Assembly: GCF_000009765.2 (NCBI RefSeq)
Contig: NC_003155.5
Location: 7,192,001-7,256,000 of the forward strand
Length of the DNA: 64,000 nt
DNA from: Streptomyces avermitilis MA-4680 = NBRC 14893
GTDB lineage: Bacteria; Actinomycetota; Actinomycetes; Streptomycetales; Streptomycetaceae
Reading direction: 5' to 3'
Shown: positions 51,849-60,580 of the stretch, piece by piece
How the letters are laid out: the number at the start of each line of letters is the position of its first letter
How positions within the stretch are numbered: position 1 is the stretch's first letter
Translations under genes and position numbers: made by a program
Notes under the pieces: generated by a model
Told to the model about the DNA's origin: nothing
Seen by the model: the letters and a program-made list of their open reading frames with translations, nothing else
Databases searched by the model: none

Positions 51849-52703
51849 ATGCGTGTGTTGCGAGGTGCGCGGCGGGTCCTGGGCCGGGTACGCGTTCCGG
51901 TACGAATTCCACAGGTGCCAGGACCGGGTGGCGCGCGCCGTTCGCCGTGGCTGCGGCGCACGGCCCTCGTCGCGCTGGCCTGTGGGCCCGGTCTCGCCGC
52001 CGTCCTGGCGCTGGTGCTGTGCGCGGCAGGTGTCGACCGCACGGTGGCCGCGCACCCGGCGCCCGTCGTCGGCCGCCCCGCGCCGGCGCACACCACCGCC
52101 CGGCCGCCCATCGTGCCCCGCTCCCGCTGGATCGACGACCGCACGCACAAGCAGCCGCCGCCGCGCTACGACGACAAGGTCGTCGCGGTCTTCGTGCACC
52201 ACACCGACTCGCCCAACACCTACGACTGCGCCGACGCACCCCGCATCATCCGCTCCCTGTACGCGGGCCAGATCGGCCCCCGGCAGTGGGACGACCTCGG
52301 CTACAACTTCGTCGTCGACCGCTGCGGCACGATCTACGAGGGCCGCGCGGGCGGCGTCGACCGGGCCGTCACCGGCGCCCACGCCCAGGGCTTCAACCAC
52401 CGCACCGCGGGGATCGCGGCGCTCGGCACCTTCACCGAGGGCACGCCGGTACCGCGGGCGGTGACCGACGCCATCGCCGCGCTCGCCGCCTGGAAACTCG
52501 GCCTCGCGGACGTCGACCCGCGCTCCCGCGTCCGCCTCGTCTCCACCAGCGGCCAGAGCCGGTACGCCGCCGGCACCATCGCCACACTGCCTGTCCTGTC
52601 CGGCCACAACGACGGCTTCCCGACGACCTGCCCCGGCGCGGCCCTCACCGCCCACCTCCCGGCACTCCGGCAGGCGGCCGCGCGGCTCCAGGGCCGGACC
52701 TAG
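51849..52703 (+). CDS. PGRP/amidase_2 N-acetylmuramoyl-L-alanine amidase, secreted or membrane-anchored
   Basis: The protein has 284 residues. Following a basic segment (RRSPWLRR), one hydrophobic segment (TALVALACGPGLAAVLALVL) may be an anchor or a late signal. The catalytic domain has the zinc ligands His in VFVHHTDSPNTYDC and His and Cys in SGHNDGFPTTCPG, the recognition stretch QWDDLGYNFVVDRCGTIYEG and GVDRAVTGAHAQGFN. It cleaves the bond between MurNAc and the peptide in peptidoglycan. AGGGTGAGGG precedes the ATG at 51849. It is divergent from the MarP-like gene, which suggests a protease-hydrolase link as with MarP and RipA. Confidence 0.88.
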   Translation: MRVLRGARRVLGRVRVPVRIPQVPGPGGARRSPWLRRTALVALACGPGLAAVLALVLCAAGVDRTVAAHPAPVVGRPAPAHTTARPPIVPRSRWIDDRTHKQPPPRYDDKVVAVFVHHTDSPNTYDCADAPRIIRSLYAGQIGPRQWDDLGYNFVVDRCGTIYEGRAGGVDRAVTGAHAQGFNHRTAGIAALGTFTEGTPVPRAVTDAIAALAAWKLGLADVDPRSRVRLVSTSGQSRYAAGTIATLPVLSGHNDGFPTTCPGAALTAHLPALRQAAARLQGRT

Positions 52704-52789
52704 CTCACAGGTACGCCACAGGCGGCGCGAAGCGTTCTCAGATCCCGGCCTCCTACGGTCTTCGCAGAAGCCGACCGGAGGTGGGGATC

Positions 52790-53017
52790 ATGAGCAGCAG
52801 CCGTACACGCACCACGGAGCAGGCGGGCGGATGGACCAAGGCCGCGCGCAGCCCGTGGACGGTGGTCTGCGCGGTGGCGACGGTCGTCCTCGGCCCGGGC
52901 GCGGTCACCGCGTCCGCCCTCGACCAGGCCAACGCCGCGCCCTTGCACCACGCCGTCCGGGCCGACCATGCCCAGGCGTACATCCCCGCGGACCTCAGCC
53001 GGCGCCGAGCGGCCTGA
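52790..53017 (+). CDS. Small protein with one hydrophobic segment
   Basis: The protein has 75 residues: MSSSRTRTTEQAGGWTKAAR, then SPWTVVCAVATVVLGPGAVT, then ASALDQANAAPLHHAVRADH and a basic end. The pattern fits a signal peptide (cleavage near TASA or ANAA) or a single membrane span. No family is recognised. GGAGGTGGGG upstream of the ATG is a strong reason to call it. It follows the amidase gene by 86 bases and could be in its transcript. Convergent DUF4240 gene follows 34 bases later. Confidence 0.65.
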   Translation: MSSSRTRTTEQAGGWTKAARSPWTVVCAVATVVLGPGAVTASALDQANAAPLHHAVRADHAQAYIPADLSRRRAA

Positions 53018-53051
53018 CCCGCGGGGCGTTCCGCCGGGCCGGAGCGCGGGG

Positions 53052-53570
53052 TCAGCCCTTGAAGCGCTCCCACAGCCGGGGATAGCGCTCGGCGAGCTCC
53101 GACTCGTTCTCCAGGTTCATCGGGGTTCCGGCGGGCTCGGGCGCCGCCGGCGGAATGCCCAGGTCGGGAGCGACGACGCCGGTGAGCTGCTCGTACGCCT
53201 CGTCCGCCGCGTACCCCAGCTCCTCGCCGTCGCCGTCCAGCTCCTCGTCGAACTCGTCCAGGAGCTCGGCGAGGGAGTCCGGGTCGTGCACGGCGCCCTC
53301 GAACACCTCCCGGCCCTGACCGATCAGCCAGCAGCGGAAGAAGTCGAAGGCGTCGTCGCTGGCTCCGTCGAGCAGTACCCAGGCGGCGCCCCAGAGGTCC
53401 CACCGGTAGGCGCGGTTGTAGCGGGACTCGAAGTGGCGGGCGAAGTCGAGCACCGAGTCCGGGTCCATCCGGACGAGCCGTTCCACGAGCAGGTCGGCGT
53501 GGTCCTCGGGGTCGCCGTCGGCGGCCTCGCGGGTCGTGTCCACCAGCTCCCAGAACTCCGTCTCGTCCAT
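53052..53570 (-). CDS. DUF4240-domain protein
   Basis: The protein has 172 residues, is acidic and cytoplasmic. Family signs are MDETEFWELVDTTREAADGD, LVERLVRMDPDSVLDFARHF, then YRWDLWGAAWVLLDGASDDA and FDFFRCWLIGQGREVFEGAV. DUF4240 has no known activity; it often appears in stress or immunity loci but also as a solitary gene. ATG 53570 and a GTG at 53573 are alternatives and neither has a strong ribosome site. It lies downstream of, and in the same direction as, the WYL regulator gene, with about 110 bases between. Confidence 0.88.
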   Translation of the reverse strand: MDETEFWELVDTTREAADGDPEDHADLLVERLVRMDPDSVLDFARHFESRYNRAYRWDLWGAAWVLLDGASDDAFDFFRCWLIGQGREVFEGAVHDPDSLAELLDEFDEELDGDGEELGYAADEAYEQLTGVVAPDLGIPPAAPEPAGTPMNLENESELAERYPRLWERFKG

Positions 53571-53677
53571 CACGGCTCAAGCATCGGTCCTGGAGGGGAG
53601 GGACGCACGCGGAGTGCCGCAGATCGCCGGGCGTGACCATGCCGATGGCGGACGTGCCCCCCTCGCGGGCGGCGCCG

Positions 53678-54649
53678 CTACCGGTACAGCTCCGCCTGCC
53701 GGGCCGCGTCCCCCGCGAACCGTTCCCGCAAGGTCACCGGAGACAGCACCTCCGCCTCGGCGCCCAGGGCGGTCAACTGGCTGTGGGCCACCTCCTCCGA
53801 CTCCACGGGGAGCGTGACGGTCACCCAGCCCCGCTCGTCGGGCTCGCCGCACGTCTGCCGGGCCAGGCGCACGGACGCCGGATCAAGGGCGGACGGCAGT
53901 CTCCGCAGCCCCAGGGCCGACAGCCGCACCACCACCTCCGCCCGCAGGAGGGACCGCGCGAACCGCTCGGCCTGTTCCTCCCAGAAGCCGGGCAGGTCGA
54001 AGTCCTCGTCCCGCCCGAAACGCTCCCCGTCGGCGGCGACCGCCGTGAACCGGTCGATCCGGTACACCCGGAAGGACCCCGGCTCCGGCACGCGTGCGCA
54101 TAGGTACCAGACCCCCGCCTTCAGCACGAGCCCGTACGGCTCCAGCTCCCGCTCCACACCGGTGTCCCCGTGCCGGTAGCGCGCGGTGATCCGGCGGTCG
54201 TCCCACACCGCCTGGGCCACCGCGGGCAGCAGCTCGGGCGTATCGGGCTCCTTGAACCAGCCGGGCGCGTCCACATGGAACCGCTGCGCCGCCGTCCGCG
54301 AGGCGTCCCGCAGGGACGGAAGAAGCGCGGCGGACACCTTCAGCCGGGCCGCGGAGGCCGCGTCCTCGAGGCCCATCTCCCGCAGCGCCCCCGGCACCCC
54401 CGAGAGGAACAGCGCCTCGGCCTCGCTCCGGGCCAGCCCCGTCAGCCGCGTCCGGTACCCGCCGACCAGCCGGTAGCCCCCGGCCCGCCCCCGGTCCGCG
54501 TACACCGGCACCCCGGCCTCGGACAGCGCCTGCGCGTCCCGCGTGACCGTCCGCTCGGACACCTCCAGCTCCCGCGCCAGCTCGGCGCCGGTCATGGTGG
54601 GCCGGGACTGGAGCAACAGCACCATTTTGATCAGCCGGGCAGCGCGCAT
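53678..54649 (-). CDS. WYL-domain transcriptional regulator with DeoR-type helix-turn-helix
   Basis: The protein has 323 residues. The N-terminal helix-turn-helix reads LIKMVLLLQSRPTMTGAELA followed by LEVSERTVTRDAQALSEAGV. The central WYL module includes ITARYRHGDTGVERELEPYG, LVLKAGVWYLCARVPEPGSF and VYRIDRFTAV, and a C-terminal WCX-like part ends LRERFAGDAARQAELYR. WYL proteins sense ligands or nucleic acids and control DNA-damage, phage-defence or metabolic genes. No obvious target gene diverges; aceE lies upstream on the same strand, separated by a hairpin. Confidence 0.92.
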   Translation of the reverse strand: MRAARLIKMVLLLQSRPTMTGAELARELEVSERTVTRDAQALSEAGVPVYADRGRAGGYRLVGGYRTRLTGLARSEAEALFLSGVPGALREMGLEDAASAARLKVSAALLPSLRDASRTAAQRFHVDAPGWFKEPDTPELLPAVAQAVWDDRRITARYRHGDTGVERELEPYGLVLKAGVWYLCARVPEPGSFRVYRIDRFTAVAADGERFGRDEDFDLPGFWEEQAERFARSLLRAEVVVRLSALGLRRLPSALDPASVRLARQTCGEPDERGWVTVTLPVESEEVAHSQLTALGAEAEVLSPVTLRERFAGDAARQAELYR

Positions 54650-54680
54650 ACGTTCATGATGCCGGGCCCCACCGACAGCG

Positions 54681-54708
54681 AAGGGGTACGGCGGTCGCCG
54701 TACCCCTT
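54681..54708 (-). terminator. Terminator-like hairpin after aceE
   Basis: aaggggtacggc (54681-54692) pairs perfectly with gccgtacccctt (54697-54708) around GGTC, about 30 bases beyond the aceE stop. Confidence 0.85.
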
Positions 54709-54737
54709 CACCGAACGAACGTCAGGAACTGAAGGCC

Positions 54738-57440
54738 CTACAGGCCGTAGCGCTCCCGCGCCTCCTTCACCGCCGTGGCCTTGACCTCGCCGCGCCTGGC
54801 GAGCTGGGCCAGGGCCGCGACGACGATCGACTCCGCGTCCACGCCGAAGTGACGGCGGGCCGCGTCACGGGTGTCGGAGAGGCCGAAGCCGTCCGCACCG
54901 AGCGACGAGTAGTCCTGCTCGACCCACTGCGCGATCTGGTCCGGGACCTGACGCATGTAGTCGGAGACCGCGAGCACCGGGCCCTCGGCGCCGTGCAGCG
55001 CCTGGCGGACGAACGGCACCCGCTCCTCGCCGCGCAGCAGCGCCGCGTCGGCCTCGAGCGCGTCGCGCCGCAGCTCGGTCCAGGAGGTCGCGGACCACAC
55101 GTCGGCGGCCACACCCCACTCCTCGGCGAGCAGCCGCTGCGCCTGAAGCACCCAGTGGATCGCCGTGCCGGAGCCCAGCAGCTGGATGCGCGGGGCGTTG
55201 GCGGCGGGGGACAGGTCCGCCGACTCGGCCGTGTTGAAGCGGTACAGGCCCTTGACGATGCCCTCGTCGATGCCGAGGCCGGCCGGCTTCGCGGGCTGCG
55301 GCACCGGCTCGTTGTAGACGGTGAGGTAGTAGAAGACGTTCGGGTCCTCGCCCGGGGCCGCCTCGCCGTACATACGGCGCAGACCGTCCTTGACGATGAC
55401 CGCGATCTCGTACGCGAACGCCGGGTCGTACGTCAGCGCCGCCGGGTTGGTCGCGGCGATGACCGGCGAGTGGCCGTCCGCGTGCTGGAGGCCCTCACCC
55501 GTCAGCGTCGTACGGCCGGCCGTCGCGCCGACCAGGAAGCCGCGGCCCAGCTGGTCGCCGAGCTGCCACATCTGGTCGGCCGTGCGCTGCCAGCCGAACA
55601 TCGAGTAGAAGATGTAGAAGGGGATCATCGCTTCGCCGTGCGTGGAGTACGCGGTGGACGCGGCGATGAAGTCCGCCATGGAGCCGGCCTCGGTGATCCC
55701 CTCGTTGAGGATCTGGCCGTCCTTGGCCTCCTTGTAGTACATCAGCTGGTCGCGGTCGACCGGCTCGTACGTCTGGCCCTTCGGCGAATAGATGCCGAGG
55801 GACGGGAAGAGCGACTCCATACCGAAGGTACGGGCCTCGTCCGGCACGATCGGCACCCAGCGCCGGCCGGTCTGCTTGTCGCGGACCAGGTCCTTGACCA
55901 GCCGGACGAACGCCATCGTCGTCGCCACGTTCTGCGAGCCGGAGCCCTTGTCGAAGGACGCGAACGTCTTGTCGGCGGGGGCCGGCAGCGGGGCCAGCGG
56001 GTGCGTACGGCGGGCCGGGGCCGGGCCGCCGAGGGCCGCGCGGCGCTCCTGAAGGTAGCGGACCTCGGGGGAGTCGGCGCCCGGGTGGCCGTAGGGCACC
56101 ACGCCGTCGACGAACTGGCTGTCGGAGATGGGCAGTTCCAGCAGGTCACGCATCTGCTTGAACTCGTCCGTCGACAGCTTCTTCATCTGGTGGTTGGCGT
56201 TCTTCGACGCGAAGCCCTCGCCGAGGGTGTGGCCCTTGACCGTCTGGGCCAGGATCACCGTCGGCGCGCCCTTGTGGGACACGGCCGCCCTGTAGGCCGC
56301 GTAGACCTTGCGCGACTCGTGACCACCGCGGGAGAGGTGGAAACACTCGAGGATCTTGTCGTCGCCGATCAGCTTCGCCATCTCGACGAGGGCCGGGTCG
56401 GCGCCGAAGAAGTCCTGGCGGATGTAGGCGGCGTCGCGGGTCTGGTACGTCTGCACCTGCGCGTCCGGTACCTCGCGCAGGCGGCGTACGAGGGCGCCCG
56501 TGGTGTCGAGCTGGAACAGCTCGTCCCAGGCCGAGCCCCACAGCGTCTTGACGACGTTCCAGCCGGCACCGCGGAACTGGGCCTCCAGCTCCTGCACGAT
56601 CTTGAAGTTGGCGCGGACCGGGCCGTCGAGGCGCTGGAGGTTGCAGTTGATGACGAAGGTCAGGTTGTCCAGGCCCTCGCGGGAGGCCAGGGCGAGTGCC
56701 GCGGTCGACTCGGGCTCGTCCATCTCGCCGTCGCCGAGGAACGCCCACACGTGGGACTGCGAGACGTCCTTGATGCCGCGGCTGGTCAGGTAGCGGTTGA
56801 AGCGCGCCTGGTAGATCGCGGAGAGCGGGCCGAGGCCCATCGACACCGTCGGGAACTCCCACAGCCAGGGGAGACGGCGCGGGTGCGGGTACGACGGCAG
56901 ACCGTTGCCGCCGGACTCCTGGCGGAAGTGGTCGAGGTGGTGCTCGGTCAGCCGGCCGTCGAGGAAGGCGCGGGCGTAGATGCCCGGGGAGGCGTGGCCC
57001 TGGATGTAGAGCTGGTCACCGGAACCGTCCGCCTCCTTGCCCCTGAAGAAGTGGTTGAAGCCGGTCTCGTACAGCCAGGCGGCGGAGGCGAAGGTGGCGA
57101 TGTGGCCGCCCACGCCGTATTTGCTGCCCCGGGTGACCATCGCGGCCGCGTTCCAGCGGTTCCACGCGGTGATCCGGTGCTCCATCTCCTCGTCGCCGTC
57201 CACGACGGGCTCGGCGGAGGTGGGGATGGTGTTGACGTAGTCCGTCTCGAGCAGCTTCGGCAGCGCGATGCCGTTGCCCTCGGCGCGCTCCAGTGTGCGG
57301 CGCATCAAGTACGCGGCACGGTGCGGCCCGGCCGCCTGGGTGACGGCGTCCAGGGAGGCCTGCCACTCGGCGGTCTCCTCGGGGTCGCGGTCCGGGAGCT
57401 GGTCGAGCTCGCTCGGCTGGATTGCGGTGGGGTCGGTCAT
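54738..57440 (-). CDS. aceE: Pyruvate dehydrogenase E1 component, homodimeric type
   Basis: The protein has 900 residues, the usual length of the single-chain E1. It decarboxylates pyruvate with thiamine diphosphate and reductively acetylates the E2. The cofactor motif is FLGDGEMDEPEST followed by LTFVINCNLQRLDGPVRANF; other family blocks are GHIATFASAAWLYETGFNHF, DQLYIQGHASPGIYARAFLD and PYYIFYSMFGWQRTADQMW-like IPFYIFYSMFGWQRTADQMW. GGAAGG stands near the ATG. It is transcribed alone from a promoter that overlaps a palindrome at 57562. E2 and E3 are in a separate group, to the right of a GntR gene. Confidence 0.97.
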   Translation of the reverse strand: MTDPTAIQPSELDQLPDRDPEETAEWQASLDAVTQAAGPHRAAYLMRRTLERAEGNGIALPKLLETDYVNTIPTSAEPVVDGDEEMEHRITAWNRWNAAAMVTRGSKYGVGGHIATFASAAWLYETGFNHFFRGKEADGSGDQLYIQGHASPGIYARAFLDGRLTEHHLDHFRQESGGNGLPSYPHPRRLPWLWEFPTVSMGLGPLSAIYQARFNRYLTSRGIKDVSQSHVWAFLGDGEMDEPESTAALALASREGLDNLTFVINCNLQRLDGPVRANFKIVQELEAQFRGAGWNVVKTLWGSAWDELFQLDTTGALVRRLREVPDAQVQTYQTRDAAYIRQDFFGADPALVEMAKLIGDDKILECFHLSRGGHESRKVYAAYRAAVSHKGAPTVILAQTVKGHTLGEGFASKNANHQMKKLSTDEFKQMRDLLELPISDSQFVDGVVPYGHPGADSPEVRYLQERRAALGGPAPARRTHPLAPLPAPADKTFASFDKGSGSQNVATTMAFVRLVKDLVRDKQTGRRWVPIVPDEARTFGMESLFPSLGIYSPKGQTYEPVDRDQLMYYKEAKDGQILNEGITEAGSMADFIAASTAYSTHGEAMIPFYIFYSMFGWQRTADQMWQLGDQLGRGFLVGATAGRTTLTGEGLQHADGHSPVIAATNPAALTYDPAFAYEIAVIVKDGLRRMYGEAAPGEDPNVFYYLTVYNEPVPQPAKPAGLGIDEGIVKGLYRFNTAESADLSPAANAPRIQLLGSGTAIHWVLQAQRLLAEEWGVAADVWSATSWTELRRDALEADAALLRGEERVPFVRQALHGAEGPVLAVSDYMRQVPDQIAQWVEQDYSSLGADGFGLSDTRDAARRHFGVDAESIVVAALAQLARRGEVKATAVKEARERYGL

Positions 57441-57550
57441 TGCGCCGCCTTCCGGATGCGGAGGGTGGGTGCCCTCGTCGGTAAGGGGTTGGGGTGCCCT
57501 TGGTCTTTGGCAGGACAGGGCGGCGGGCTCTGGTGAAAGCCCGTCGGTGA

Positions 57551-57579
57551 CTTTAACCCCCTGATCGATGATCGATCAA
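57551..57579 (-). promoter_or_regulatory. Candidate aceE promoter with a 17-base palindrome
   Basis: On the minus strand TTGATC (57574-57579), a 17-base spacer and TTAAAG (57551-57556) make a plausible promoter 110 bases before aceE. The sequence tgatcgat-g-atcgatca (57562-57578) is a perfect dyad that covers the -35 element and the spacer, the position of a repressor site. The neighbouring GntR protein is a candidate ligand. Confidence 0.6.
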
Positions 57580-57748
57580 AGGGTTGAGGGGCAAAACCTC
57601 TTGATTACGAGAAAGTAGGCACGGGGTGCCTCCGGGGCGGGCACCGGGTGCCTTGGAATCGAAGGGTTTCCGCAGGTGAGCGCATACGCGCTCAGAGTGC
57701 CACGGCGGCGGGGCGGCGGGGTGTCCGGCTCCGAGTCGCGGGCCGTGA

Positions 57749-57798
57749 GGTCACGCGGGGTCACGTGGGGTCACGGGGGGTTGCGCGGGGTCACGCTC
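57749..57798 (-). repeat. 10-base tandem array after the GntR gene
   Basis: Five head-to-tail units of ggtcacgcgg or close variants occupy 57749-57798. On the minus strand each good unit contains cgTGAcc, and the right-most unit contains the TGA stop codon of the GntR gene (57791-57793). The array therefore reiterates the stop codon sequence every ten bases. Confidence 0.88.
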
Positions 57799-58414
57799 GC
57801 GGAGCGCACCCGAGCACATGCGCCTTCACGAGTTCCGCGATCAGCGGGTCCCGGCGCCGGAAGGCGTCGACGAGGGCCTCGTGCTCCTCCGCGTACGACT
57901 GCTGCACCGTCCCCAGCCAGCGGATGGACAGGGCCGTGAAGACCTCGATGCCCAGGCCCTCCCAGGTGTGGAGCAGGACGGAGTTCCCCGCCGCCCGCAC
58001 CAGTTCCCGGTGGAAGGCCACGGTGTGCCGCACCTGGGCGGTCCCGTCGGCGTGCCGGTCCGCCTCGTACAGCGCCGCGACGTGCGGTTCGAGGGCCGAG
58101 CAGTCCTCGGCCAGCCGCCCGGCCGCCAGCTCCGCCGCGATGGCCTCCAGACCGGCTCGTACGGGGTAGCTCTCCTCGAGGTCCGCGGCGGTCAGGTTGC
58201 GCACCCGTACGCCCTTGTTGGGCGCCGACTCGATCAGCCGCAGCGACTCCAGCTCGCGCAGCGCCTCCCGTACGGGGGTCTGGCTGACCTCCAGCTCCGT
58301 CGCGATCCGCCGCTCGACGATCCGCTCGCCCGGCTTCCAGCGCCCGCTGACGATCCCCTCCACGATGTGCTCGCGGATCTGTTCGCGCAGCGAGTGGACG
58401 ACGGGCGCGGTCAT
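57791..58414 (-). CDS. GntR-family regulator (FadR/FCD subfamily)
   Basis: The protein has 207 residues. The winged helix-turn-helix reads LREQIREHIVEGIVSGRWKP, then LEVSQTPVREALRELESLRL, and is followed by the all-helical FCD ligand domain (LEAIAAELAAGRLAEDCSAL, HVAALYEADRHADGTAQVRH, FHRELVRAAGNSVLLHTWEG) with the histidines expected to hold a metal. Members of the subfamily bind organic acids. Its position between aceE and the E2/E3 genes suggests regulation of pyruvate or 2-oxo-acid metabolism, which is inference. AAGGAG stands six bases before the ATG. A 10-base array covers its stop codon. Confidence 0.92.
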   Translation of the reverse strand: MTAPVVHSLREQIREHIVEGIVSGRWKPGERIVERRIATELEVSQTPVREALRELESLRLIESAPNKGVRVRNLTAADLEESYPVRAGLEAIAAELAAGRLAEDCSALEPHVAALYEADRHADGTAQVRHTVAFHRELVRAAGNSVLLHTWEGLGIEVFTALSIRWLGTVQQSYAEEHEALVDAFRRRDPLIAELVKAHVLGCAPRA

Positions 58415-58586
58415 GAAGGCTCCTTCGGACGGGGACTCGGCGGCCCCCTAGGGCGTTTGACGTTTAGACAATAAGGCCGGACCCGGCCGCGGGAAGGGCG
58501 CGCGGGGCGCTTTCATGCAGGTGAGACGAGACTTACACGCTCCCGGCAGGTGTCCCTCGGTACGGACCCGGTGCGGACCCATGACA

Positions 58587-58620
58587 ACGCCCCTGCCCGG
58601 AAAGCTCCGGACAGGGGCGT
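58587..58620 (-). terminator. Terminator of the E2 gene
   Basis: acgcccctgcccgg (58587-58600) pairs with ccggacaggggcgt (58607-58620) with one mismatch around AAAGCT, about 28 bases beyond the stop. Confidence 0.88.
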
Positions 58621-58647
58621 CGCTACCAGCCGTACAGGCGATACGGG

Positions 58648-60471
58648 TTACAGGCCGAGCTCGACCTCGAACTCGCCCGCCTCCAGGATCGCCTTGACCG
58701 CGGTCAGGTAACGGGCCGCGTCGGCGCCGTCCACCAGACGGTGGTCGTAGGAGAGCGTCAGGTACGTCATGTCGCGGACGCCGATGACCGTACCCTCCTC
58801 CGTCTCGATGACGGCCGGGCGCTTGACCGTGGCACCGATGCCGAGGATCGCGACCTGGTTCGGCGGCACGATGATCGTGTCGAAGAGCGCGCCGCGCGAG
58901 CCGGTGTTGGAGATGGTGAAGGTCGCGCCGGACAGCTCGTCCGGGGTGATCTTGTTCGCCCGGACCTTGCCCGCCAGGTCGGCGGTGGCCTTGGCGATAC
59001 CGGCGATGTTGAGGTCGCCCGCGTGCTTGATGACCGGGGTCATCAGGCCCTTCTCGGAGTCCACCGCGATACCGATGTTCTCGGTGTCGAAGTAGGTGAT
59101 CGTGCCCTCGTCCACGTTGATCCGGGCGTTGACGGCCGGGTGGGCCTTCAGCGCCTGGGCCGCCGCCTTCACGAAGAACGGCATCGGGGAGAGCTTGACG
59201 CCCTCGCGGGCCGCGAAGGAGTCCTTCGCCTGCGCGCGGAGCTTCATCAGGCGGGTGATGTCCACCTCGACGACCGAGGAGAGCTGGGCCTGCTCGTGCA
59301 GGGCCTTCACCATGTTGTCGCCGATGACCTTGCGGATGCGGGGCATCTTGACGGTCTGGCCGCGGAGGGGGGAGACCTCCAGGGCCGGGGCCTTCTTCGC
59401 GGCGGCCGGAGCGGCGGCGGGCGCCGGAGCGGCGGCCTTCGCGGCCTCGGCGGCGGCGGTGACGTCCTGCTTGCGGATGCGGCCGCCGACGCCGGTGCCC
59501 TTGACGGTGGCCAGGTCGACGCCGTTCTCGGCGGCGAGCTTGCGCACCAGCGGGGTCACGTAGGCGCCGTCGTCACCGGAGGTCGCGGCGGGCGCCGCGG
59601 CCGGGGTGACGGGGGCCGGCGCCGGGGCGGCCGGGGCCTGCGGAGCGGCCGGGGCCGGAGCGGCCTGAGCCGGGGCGGCGGGCGCCGCGGGGGCGGCCTG
59701 AGCCGGGGCCGGGGCGGCCGGAGCCGGAGCCGGAGCGGCCGGAGCCGGGGCAGCCGGGGCGGGAGCCGGGGCGGCCGGGGCGGCGGCGGGCGCGGGCGCG
59801 GCCTGCGCCGGGGCGGCCGCCGGAGCGGCACCGGGCGCACCGATGACGGCGAGCTTCGCGCCGACCTCGGCCGTCTCGTCCTCGCCGACCACGATCTCGA
59901 GCAGCAGCGTGCCGGAGGCGGGCGCCGGGATCTCGGTGTCGACCTTGTCCGTGGAGACCTCGAGCAGCGGCTCGTCCTCCGAGACCTCCTCGCCGACCTC
60001 CTTCAGCCAGCGGGTGACGGTGCCCTCGGTGACCGACTCGCCCAGCGCGGGCAGGACGACGTCGGTGCCCTCGGCGCTGCCGGCGCCGGCGGCGGCCTCG
60101 GCGGTCGGGGCCGGCGCGGGGGCGGCCTGCTCGGTGGACGGGGTGGCCTGCGGCGCCGGCTCGGGAGCCGGCGGGGCGACCTGCTCGGCGGCCTGCTCGG
60201 CGGCCGGGGCCGGGGCGGCGGCGGGCGCGCCCGTGCCGTCGTCGATGACGGCCAGCTCGGCGCCGACCTCGACCGTCTCGTCCTCGGCGACCTTGATGGA
60301 CGCGAGCACGCCGGCGGCGGGGGAGGGGATCTCGGTGTCGACCTTGTCGGTCGACACCTCGAGCAGCGGCTCGTCGGCCTCGACGCGTTCACCCTCGGCC
60401 TTCAGCCAGCGGGTGACAGTGCCCTCGGTGACGCTCTCGCCGAGCGCCGGAAGGGTTACGGAAACCGGCAT
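58648..60471 (-). CDS. sucB: Dihydrolipoamide acyltransferase (E2) with two lipoyl domains
   Basis: The protein has 607 residues. Two lipoyl domains occupy about 1-80 and 135-215, each with the lipoylated Lys in EVSTDKVDTEIP. A linker very rich in Ala and Pro follows (about 216-300), then a subunit-binding domain (VTPLVRKLAAENGVDLATVK, GTGVGGRIRKQDV) and the catalytic core with LTLSYDHRLVDGADAARYLT, His and Asp being catalytic. Annotation varies between succinyl- and acetyltransferase; in actinobacteria this single E2 serves both pyruvate and 2-oxoglutarate dehydrogenase complexes. AAGGAG stands 11 bases before the ATG. It follows lpd by 109 bases, so they are probably one operon. Confidence 0.95.
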   Translation of the reverse strand: MPVSVTLPALGESVTEGTVTRWLKAEGERVEADEPLLEVSTDKVDTEIPSPAAGVLASIKVAEDETVEVGAELAVIDDGTGAPAAAPAPAAEQAAEQVAPPAPEPAPQATPSTEQAAPAPAPTAEAAAGAGSAEGTDVVLPALGESVTEGTVTRWLKEVGEEVSEDEPLLEVSTDKVDTEIPAPASGTLLLEIVVGEDETAEVGAKLAVIGAPGAAPAAAPAQAAPAPAAAPAAPAPAPAAPAPAAPAPAPAAPAPAQAAPAAPAAPAQAAPAPAAPQAPAAPAPAPVTPAAAPAATSGDDGAYVTPLVRKLAAENGVDLATVKGTGVGGRIRKQDVTAAAEAAKAAAPAPAAAPAAAKKAPALEVSPLRGQTVKMPRIRKVIGDNMVKALHEQAQLSSVVEVDITRLMKLRAQAKDSFAAREGVKLSPMPFFVKAAAQALKAHPAVNARINVDEGTITYFDTENIGIAVDSEKGLMTPVIKHAGDLNIAGIAKATADLAGKVRANKITPDELSGATFTISNTGSRGALFDTIIVPPNQVAILGIGATVKRPAVIETEEGTVIGVRDMTYLTLSYDHRLVDGADAARYLTAVKAILEAGEFEVELGL

Positions 60472-60580
60472 GGTTTCTGTTGCTCCTTACAAATGGTGCG
60501 GAAGTCTGTGGTCGTCGTCGCGCCCAACTGTGACGCGGTGACTGGGTACAGCCGGTGGCTGAAGGTCAGCCGGCGACTGA

